Assembly (NCBI GenBank): GCA_964615305.1 | Contig: CAZTNA010000002.1 | Coordinates: forward strand, 1 to 64,000 | Direction: 5' to 3' | Source of the DNA: Bog-950 sp964615305 | GTDB lineage: Bacteria > Bacteroidota > Bacteroidia > Chitinophagales > LD1 | Length of the DNA stretch: 64,000 bases | Shown: positions 58,459 through 64,000 of the stretch, one piece after another | Position numbering within the stretch: the first letter of the stretch is position 1 | How the letters are laid out: each line of letters starts with the position of its first letter | Notes under the pieces: generated by a model | The model's database searches: none | Told to the model about the DNA's origin: nothing | Seen by the model: only the letters and a program-made list of their open reading frames with translations | Program-made: the position numbers and the translations under genes

Positions 58459-60039
58459 ATGCGCCTGATAGGAAGTATTGTGCTGGTTTTTTTAGCAGTA
58501 AATTTTGTTGAAGCACAGAAAAATATTCAGTACCGTAGTTCATTGGCCTACCCCCGCATAGTTTCAAATATATGGGGCTATACAGACACTGCTAATGGTA
58601 GGGAATATGCATTGGTGGGTGTAGAGCATGGTTTGTCAATAGTAGATGTAACCGATGCAGAAAACCCGGATGAAATATTTTTTGTGCCTACAGATACCTC
58701 TATATGGCAAGAACCAAAAGTGTGGACTCATTACGCATATATGACCAATGAAAACAAAGGAGGTATTCTGATAGTTGATTTAGGCAATTTACCATACTCC
58801 GCGCCCTTTACACGTTGGAGCAACATAACCGGAGAAGATTATCAGAAGTCGCATTCATGTTTTATAGACGAGAATGGAATTCTATACCTGAATGGCAGCA
58901 ACTTATTTAATCGAGGCTGTCTGATGTGCGATTTAATACCTGACCCTATGAATCCGGTTTATATTGGCAAGTACGATGATTTTTATGTGCACGATTGTTT
59001 TGCCAGAAATGATACGTTGTATTCTTCTGAAATTTTAAATGGCCAGTTTTCTGTAGTAGATGTTCGTGATAAAACTAACCCTCAGGTCATTGCCAGACAA
59101 GAAACTCCGTTTTTCTTTTCACATAATGTATGGTTAAGTGATGACAACCAATATTTGTTTAATACAGATGAAAAACCTTTAGCACCTGTTACGGCCTATA
59201 ATATTGCTGATCTTAGCAACATAAAAGAAGTAGATCGTTATTGGCATAACCAACATGATTCATCAATAGCGCATAACACCTATTACAAAGAAGGGTTTCT
59301 TTATACTTCCTACTACCGCGATGGGGTTACAATTGTTGATGCACACCGGCCGTATAACTTAATTGAAGTTGGTCATTACGACACATCTCCATTTCCTTCA
59401 GGTAATGGTTTTGAAGGATGCTGGGGGGTGTATTGTTTTTTACCTTCCGGTAATATTATCTGCAGCGACCGGCAAGAAGGTTTGTTTGTTTTAACTCCAA
59501 CACTAAAAAGAGCCTGTTATTTAGAGGGTAAAATTTCTGACGGAAGCAGTTTTCAACCATTGTTTAATGTCAATGTCGAAATCATAGGGCAACCTAACGC
59601 TACGCAAACCAATTTGCTAGGTGACTACAAAACAGGGGTAGCCGATTCAGGAAAGTATGATGTGCGGTTTACTGATTTTAATGGCAATTGCAATACACAA
59701 ATAGTTACCGGAGTGGTGTTGCGCCCGGGAATGGTTACCCCGCTCGACTTTTATATGAGTTGTAGTTTTTCAACTGATTTATCAGAAGTTGACGAAAACT
59801 TTCACCTCACTGCACTACCATCAGTTTTCGAGGAGTCAACTATCATACAGTTTCAATCAAAAATTGAAGGTGCCACTGACATAACAGTGCACGATAGTAA
59901 TGGCAGACAACTGAAATATTTCGAAATTAACACACCGACAGCTTCTATTCATTTAGGCAGTGAACTTACACAAGGCATGTACATTGTTACAGCAAAACAG
60001 CAAAACCATTCCGCTATTCTAAAACTGGTTAAAAATTAG
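58459..60039 (+). CDS. Choice-of-anchor B protein with T9SS sorting domain
   Basis: 526 residues from ATG 58459 (MRLIGSIVLVFLAVNFVEAQ signal); a longer frame starts inside alanine dehydrogenase. Residues ~30-375 are an LVIVD-type beta-propeller: GVEHGLSIVDVTDAENP, GQFSVVDVRDKTNP, YRDGVTIVDAHRP, typical of the choice-of-anchor B family. A ~75-residue carboxypeptidase-regulatory-like domain (LEGKISDGSS...PLFNVNVEIIG) follows. The C-terminus (ALPSVFEESTIIQFQ ... QGMYIVTAKQ) is a T9SS sorting domain. Surface-exposed, function unknown. Stops adjacent to the next convergent gene (1 bp). Confidence 0.85.
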   Translation: MRLIGSIVLVFLAVNFVEAQKNIQYRSSLAYPRIVSNIWGYTDTANGREYALVGVEHGLSIVDVTDAENPDEIFFVPTDTSIWQEPKVWTHYAYMTNENKGGILIVDLGNLPYSAPFTRWSNITGEDYQKSHSCFIDENGILYLNGSNLFNRGCLMCDLIPDPMNPVYIGKYDDFYVHDCFARNDTLYSSEILNGQFSVVDVRDKTNPQVIARQETPFFFSHNVWLSDDNQYLFNTDEKPLAPVTAYNIADLSNIKEVDRYWHNQHDSSIAHNTYYKEGFLYTSYYRDGVTIVDAHRPYNLIEVGHYDTSPFPSGNGFEGCWGVYCFLPSGNIICSDRQEGLFVLTPTLKRACYLEGKISDGSSFQPLFNVNVEIIGQPNATQTNLLGDYKTGVADSGKYDVRFTDFNGNCNTQIVTGVVLRPGMVTPLDFYMSCSFSTDLSEVDENFHLTALPSVFEESTIIQFQSKIEGATDITVHDSNGRQLKYFEINTPTASIHLGSELTQGMYIVTAKQQNHSAILKLVKN

Positions 60040-60546
60040 TTAGAGGGTTGATGGAAATGAAGTTGAAGCAGGAACCAAATTTTTTAGCCAGCTTTCTTTA
60101 AAAGCAACTTTCCACTTGGTTTCCAATTGCTGTTTATTAGCTACAAGGTTATTAAATACAATTGTGTCATCATTTACAATGCCCGATAAAACCAAGGTCT
60201 CAAACTGCTCGCGGGAACAGCTTTCCACATGATTATTCTGTATGTAAGAAACCTGCCAGCGATCAAAAAAATCAGCATTAAAATCAACAGCTAACTGGCG
60301 GATAAAATGCACTGATGAATCTATAGAGCATCCGCCCAACGATACATTATATTCATCGGCAGCCAGTACCACAAAGCGATTATACAATAACGCCCCATCT
60401 CCTTCTACTTTAGCACCATGCGAAACCCATTGGTTTACAAACGAGTTAATTCGTTGCTTAATAACATTCGCCTCAACATCTGTAAAATTTCTTGAACTCT
60501 GATACACCCATACTTTACTTTCTGGGGCTAAATTTTTACTAAACAT
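60040..60546 (-). CDS. Conserved Bacteroidota protein, unknown function
   Basis: 168 residues, no signal peptide. The order YQSSRNFTDVEANVIKQRINSFVNQW, SHGAKV, RFVVLAADE, GCSIDSSVHFIRQL is one I recall from a conserved Bacteroidota family that databases sometimes label ABC transporter ATPase. No Walker motif is present here, so that label is not supported. Convergent with the preceding T9SS gene, divergent from the next. Confidence 0.75.
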   Translation of the reverse strand: MFSKNLAPESKVWVYQSSRNFTDVEANVIKQRINSFVNQWVSHGAKVEGDGALLYNRFVVLAADEYNVSLGGCSIDSSVHFIRQLAVDFNADFFDRWQVSYIQNNHVESCSREQFETLVLSGIVNDDTIVFNNLVANKQQLETKWKVAFKESWLKNLVPASTSFPSTL

Positions 60547-60641
60547 ATTTCTGATTTTGTGAAAAAAATGACAATTCTATGACAATTCAAACTACCTCTC
60601 TTAGGTTATTAAACCCATCTTCGCGCCAAAATTAAGAATAG

Positions 60642-61901
60642 ATGATAAAGCGAGTTAGTTGTATTTTAACAGGTATATACATTTCTGTGTTCGCCAACGC
60701 TCAAGTTACTTTACATGAACAGGTAACAATCGGTGCAAATAACAACGATATGGTGTTTTACCAAATGAAGTGCTCTGAAACCACCACGTCATCTAATTCA
60801 GATTGGCATTTTGCAGTTTCTGTTCGTCCTTCTGTTTTTCCTTCCAACACACTTCAAGGTACTTCAGTACGAATTAACGAAGCAATTGGTGTTAAAGTCT
60901 TTCAGATACCGAGTTTTACTGCCGATTCATTTAATGTAGTAGTAGATACAGCTAACTACTCGCAGTGGCAACAACTTCATGATAGCGATTCACTTCTGGA
61001 TCTTGGGGCGTTAAACTCAGGGCTAAATATTAACGTGTTTAATTATGGCTGGGGTACTTACAACGGACCTCCTAACCATGATGTGGCAGGAACAAAGGTG
61101 TATTTGTATATTCTGCCTGATGGCACTGCCGGAAAATTTTATGTTGAGCAGTTAGATAAAGACACCGCATGGGATTTAAAATTTGCCTCTATTGATAATC
61201 AAAACATACAAACAGTGCACATTGGTAAAGCTGCATACAGCGGCAAAAATTTTGTTTACTTGAACTTAAAAACAACTGTTGTACACGATAAGGAGCCATT
61301 AAGTGAAGATTGGGACATACTTTTTACGAAATATACATCTGTTGAGGCAGCTACCAACTCTGTAAGCCCACAAGTTGGTGTGTTGCTAAACAAAGGTGTA
61401 ACTGCCGCTGAGTGTTTAGGCGTTGATCAAGCTATAACAAGTCCAACAACATCGTACACTTCCGATATGAGTACCATTGGATGGGAATGGAAATACTTCG
61501 ACATTCAAAACAATACATACATAGTAGATGACAGTATTGTTTATTTCGTTAAGAATAGAACTGGAGAGGAGTATAAGTTGTTTTTTACTCAATACAGTGG
61601 AGATAATACGGGTATATTTAGTTTTACTACACAGCAAAATTGTTTGAGTTCAAGCATGCAAATGAGCGGGTTGCCACAGTTTACAGTTTTCCCAAATCCG
61701 GCTAAAAGTAGTGTGAACATTTCTGGTTTTTCAACTGCCGATATTTCTGTTTATGATTTTAACGGTAATCTACTTTATCAATATATGAATGTGAACTCAA
61801 CTTTAGCCTTAAACACAGGGCACTTGGCTTCAGGTTTTTATCTAGTGAAAGTTTCATCACAACAAGGTGTGGGTGTACATAAACTAAGTGTAATACACTA
61901 A
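60642..61901 (+). CDS. Secreted HmuY-like protein with T9SS sorting domain
   Basis: 419 residues. Signal peptide to about residue 20 (YISVFANAQ). Residues ~25-330 are beta-rich; two WDL/WDI motifs (TAWDLKFASI, DWDILFTKYTS), followed by a GVLLNKGV segment, recall HmuY-family heme-binding proteins, but no heme ligands can be fixed. The last ~80 residues (FTVFPNPAKSSVNISGF ... SGFYLVKVS) are a type A T9SS sorting domain. It should be exported to the cell surface. Single gene. Confidence 0.8.
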   Translation: MIKRVSCILTGIYISVFANAQVTLHEQVTIGANNNDMVFYQMKCSETTTSSNSDWHFAVSVRPSVFPSNTLQGTSVRINEAIGVKVFQIPSFTADSFNVVVDTANYSQWQQLHDSDSLLDLGALNSGLNINVFNYGWGTYNGPPNHDVAGTKVYLYILPDGTAGKFYVEQLDKDTAWDLKFASIDNQNIQTVHIGKAAYSGKNFVYLNLKTTVVHDKEPLSEDWDILFTKYTSVEAATNSVSPQVGVLLNKGVTAAECLGVDQAITSPTTSYTSDMSTIGWEWKYFDIQNNTYIVDDSIVYFVKNRTGEEYKLFFTQYSGDNTGIFSFTTQQNCLSSSMQMSGLPQFTVFPNPAKSSVNISGFSTADISVYDFNGNLLYQYMNVNSTLALNTGHLASGFYLVKVSSQQGVGVHKLSVIH

Positions 61902-61912
61902 TTGGATTTGCT

Positions 61913-62437
61913 TTAGAAGTGAATATTTCTGCGCCTGTTGTTAAGCGTATGAATAATGCCCAAAAGCACAATTACAAATAGCAACTCCCATATTAAGGCA
62001 AACGGGTTTAGTGTGTTATCGGGTAACTGATTTAAAAGGTATAGAGGTGTGGTGTTGTCTAAAAGCAAATTAATGCTGTTATGTATGAGGGGTGTTTGGT
62101 AGGCAGAATCTTGTATTCCTAATATTTGTTGGCAGTATATTATTAGCCAATCAATATCTGGTAATAGAGAAAACAATATACCCCATTTGAAATTGCTGCC
62201 CCAGATGTATAAAAACATAATGGCAATAAGCCAAACCACGAGGTGGTAAACTACCCAAAATGGATCGCTGAAATAGGCTTGTTTAGGATGGTATGTAGAT
62301 ATAGCCAATTTGTCGAACACCCCATGAACAAAAATGCTTAACACAAACAGCAGAATGGTGTTCATGCCGCTGTACCGGGTAAAACCGGTAGCCCTTTGTA
62401 ATATAATACCGGCAAGTATGTGAGTAGGAGCCTGCAT
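61913..62437 (-). CDS. Small membrane protein, unknown function
   Basis: 174 residues with three or four hydrophobic segments. His residues in MQAPTHILAG and FVHGVFDKL and the Asp pair in LLPDIDWL recall DUF457/YdjM-like membrane hydrolases, which share an early His and a later HxxxD, but the match is not conclusive. It ends 12 bp after the convergent HmuY-like gene and starts 23 bp downstream of dnaB on the same strand, so it may be cotranscribed with dnaB. Confidence 0.62.
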   Translation of the reverse strand: MQAPTHILAGIILQRATGFTRYSGMNTILLFVLSIFVHGVFDKLAISTYHPKQAYFSDPFWVVYHLVVWLIAIMFLYIWGSNFKWGILFSLLPDIDWLIIYCQQILGIQDSAYQTPLIHNSINLLLDNTTPLYLLNQLPDNTLNPFALIWELLFVIVLLGIIHTLNNRRRNIHF

Positions 62438-62460
62438 GAAATTTACCTGCCTGTCAATAT

Positions 62461-64000
62461 TTAAAAAGGAACATCGCCTTCAAAGTCATCGGGCTTATGG
62501 CGTTTTTCGAAACCCTGATCGTTGGTTTCTTCTTCGTTCATTTTCGATTGAATTCTTTTGACTTTGATTCTCTCTCCATCGCGGTTCATTTCTAAGTATT
62601 GATCGCTGGCGCCTATCTCATCTAAGTTTTCGAATTTGGCAAAACGGTTGATAAATCTGGTTCTTACAGAAAGCACCGGCCCGTTACGATGTTTAGCAAT
62701 AATTACTTCAGCTATGTCTTTGTTGCTTTGCCCGTCAGTATCGGTTTCCAGACCATAGTATTCGCCACGGTATAGGAATATTACAATGTCTGCGTCCTGT
62801 TCTATGGCACCTGATTCGCGAAGATCGGAAAGTATTGGCTTTTTATCGCCTCCGCGGGTTTCAACAGCACGTGATAACTGCGAAAGGGCTATTACAGGTA
62901 TCTCTAACTCTTTGGCCAGCCCCTTTAACGAGCGCGAAATTTGGCTAATCTCCTGTTCACGATTTCCGCCTTTGCTATCAGTTGTTCCGCTCATTAGTTG
63001 CAAATAATCAATAACCACCATTTGTATATCGTGCTGCTGCTTTAGTCTGCGGCACTTGCTTCTCAACTCAAACACATTGATAGCCGGAGTGTCGTCAATG
63101 AATATTGGCGCATTTTTTAAATGGTCTATCTTACTGGTCATTATCTGATACTCGTAAGGTTCCAATGTTCCTTTTCTTATTTTATCAGACGGAATATGCG
63201 TTTCCATAGAAATTAAACGTTGCACTAATTGCGCAGAACTCATTTCTAACGAAAACAATGCAATAGGTTTTTTGTGATCAACTGCAGCATTGCGAGCAAG
63301 TGCTAGTGTAAATGCTGTTTTACCCATGGCAGGACGGGCAGCTACTATTATTAAATCACTTTTTTGCCAGCCACCTGTGGCTTTGTCTAAATCAACAAAC
63401 CCTGATGCCACTCCGTTAAGGTGGTCCTGACTGTTGTTCATACGTATATTCAGCTCTTCTAGTTCTTTGTACACCAGTGATTGTATATCCACCGAGTTTC
63501 GCTTCAAATTATTTTCTGCTATGGTAAACAGGTTCTTTTCTGCGCGGTCAAGTAGTTCAAACACATCTGTAGTATCTTCATAAGCATCTTTAATTACTTC
63601 GGTAGAAGTAGAAATTAGTTGCCGCTGAATATATTTTTCAGCCAACACACGCGCATGATATTCTACGTTCGCAGCTGAACCAATTTTATTGGTTAACTGC
63701 GCTACATAAAACGGTCCCCCGGCAGCATCTAACTCTCCGTTTTTTTTAAGCTGCTCTGTTACTGTTAGTAAATCTATTGGTGCTTGGTTTTGAAACAATG
63801 TGCGAATAGCCCTCCATATCCGTTGGTGGCTGTCAACATAAAAGGCATCATCTTTTAGTATGTCAATTATTTCATTAATGGCATTTTGCTCAATCATAAC
63901 TGCGCCCAGCACAGCTTCTTCCAACTCTTTTGCTTGTGGTGGCAATTTGCCGTAATCAATGCTACTGGTATCAGTTGTTGTTTTACGCAATAAGGATTTC
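62461..64000 (-). CDS. dnaB: Replicative DNA helicase DnaB, 5' partial
   Basis: At least 509 residues are visible; the frame is open to the right edge. Only a TTG (63990) could start inside the window, so the true start is probably beyond it. N-terminal domain GKLPPQAKELEEAVLGAVMIEQ...; the RecA-like core has Walker A ARPAMGKTAF (about residue 220), LFSLEMSSAQLVQRL, MVVIDYLQLM (Walker B) and SQLSRAVE...LSDLRESGAIEQDAD. It unwinds DNA at the replication fork. No intein interrupts the core. The C-terminal tail (~60 residues) is acidic and ends DDFEGDVPF, resembling the tail of single-strand-binding protein. Confidence 0.94.
   Translation of the reverse strand, partial: KSLLRKTTTDTSSIDYGKLPPQAKELEEAVLGAVMIEQNAINEIIDILKDDAFYVDSHQRIWRAIRTLFQNQAPIDLLTVTEQLKKNGELDAAGGPFYVAQLTNKIGSAANVEYHARVLAEKYIQRQLISTSTEVIKDAYEDTTDVFELLDRAEKNLFTIAENNLKRNSVDIQSLVYKELEELNIRMNNSQDHLNGVASGFVDLDKATGGWQKSDLIIVAARPAMGKTAFTLALARNAAVDHKKPIALFSLEMSSAQLVQRLISMETHIPSDKIRKGTLEPYEYQIMTSKIDHLKNAPIFIDDTPAINVFELRSKCRRLKQQHDIQMVVIDYLQLMSGTTDSKGGNREQEISQISRSLKGLAKELEIPVIALSQLSRAVETRGGDKKPILSDLRESGAIEQDADIVIFLYRGEYYGLETDTDGQSNKDIAEVIIAKHRNGPVLSVRTRFINRFAKFENLDEIGASDQYLEMNRDGERIKVKRIQSKMNEEETNDQGFEKRHKPDDFEGDVPF

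Noticed and set aside
60040..60546. ABC transporter ATPase
   Set aside because: I recall this family being labelled so in databases, but no Walker A, Walker B or signature motif is present.

Overview
The window reads as a stretch of Bacteroidota chromosome, about 64 kb, dense with genes. Four separate signs support this: several secreted proteins end in type IX secretion (T9SS) sorting domains; the best promoters match the Bacteroidota form TTTG-N19-TAnnTTTG; Shine-Dalgarno sites are mostly absent; and ClpS, KdsB, HldD and an NDH-2 occur beside a mevalonate pathway. The mevalonate genes lean towards Flavobacteriales-like lineages, but that placement is inference. No tRNA, rRNA, CRISPR array, transposase or integrase was seen.

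Positions 1-17867 form a surface and envelope region. Two giant tandem paralogues (the first cut by the left window edge) carry hundreds of YadA-head-like repeats of the type NTAxGxxAL. Each has five macro-modules opening with a W-x-L-x-G-N-x-G-T motif. The first has a collagen-like stalk and ends in an unrecognised beta-rich cap. The second begins with a phage-tail-like domain and ends in a self-cleaving S74 chaperone domain. A 21-bp minisatellite follows, then a TPR/PD40/LysM/OmpA protein with its own 21-bp in-frame repeat, then an exported WD40-caspase protein.

Positions 18070-41277 are mostly core metabolism. Genes are a SPOR-like protein, a sugar mutarotase-like protein, a Gdx/SMR exporter, ClpS, two SCP2-domain fusion enzymes back to back, topoisomerase I, two mevalonate-pathway enzymes, a ceramidase-like membrane protein, HMG-CoA lyase, a rhomboid protease, a biotin-dependent acyl-CoA carboxylase pair and a one-chain branched-chain 2-oxoacid dehydrogenase E1. 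The E1, acyl-CoA dehydrogenase, carboxylase and HMG-CoA lyase together outline leucine breakdown. Mevalonate synthesis draws on the same HMG-CoA pool.

Positions 41397-64000 mix envelope and housekeeping genes. They include a T9SS-exported PhoD phosphatase, an HD hydrolase, a DUF4197 lipoprotein, a TPR protein, a Smr protein, an Xre regulator with operator-like palindromes facing kdsB, NDH-2, a five-gene operon ending in hldD, a flavin-dependent halogenase-like enzyme, alanine dehydrogenase, T9SS-sorted proteins and dnaB, whose 5' end runs off the right edge.

The least ordinary parts are the paired adhesins with different C-terminal caps, the exported WD40-caspase, the mirrored SCP2 fusions, the spaced palindromes between the Xre gene and kdsB, and a halogenase-like gene whose downstream partner contains a terminator-like hairpin near its start.
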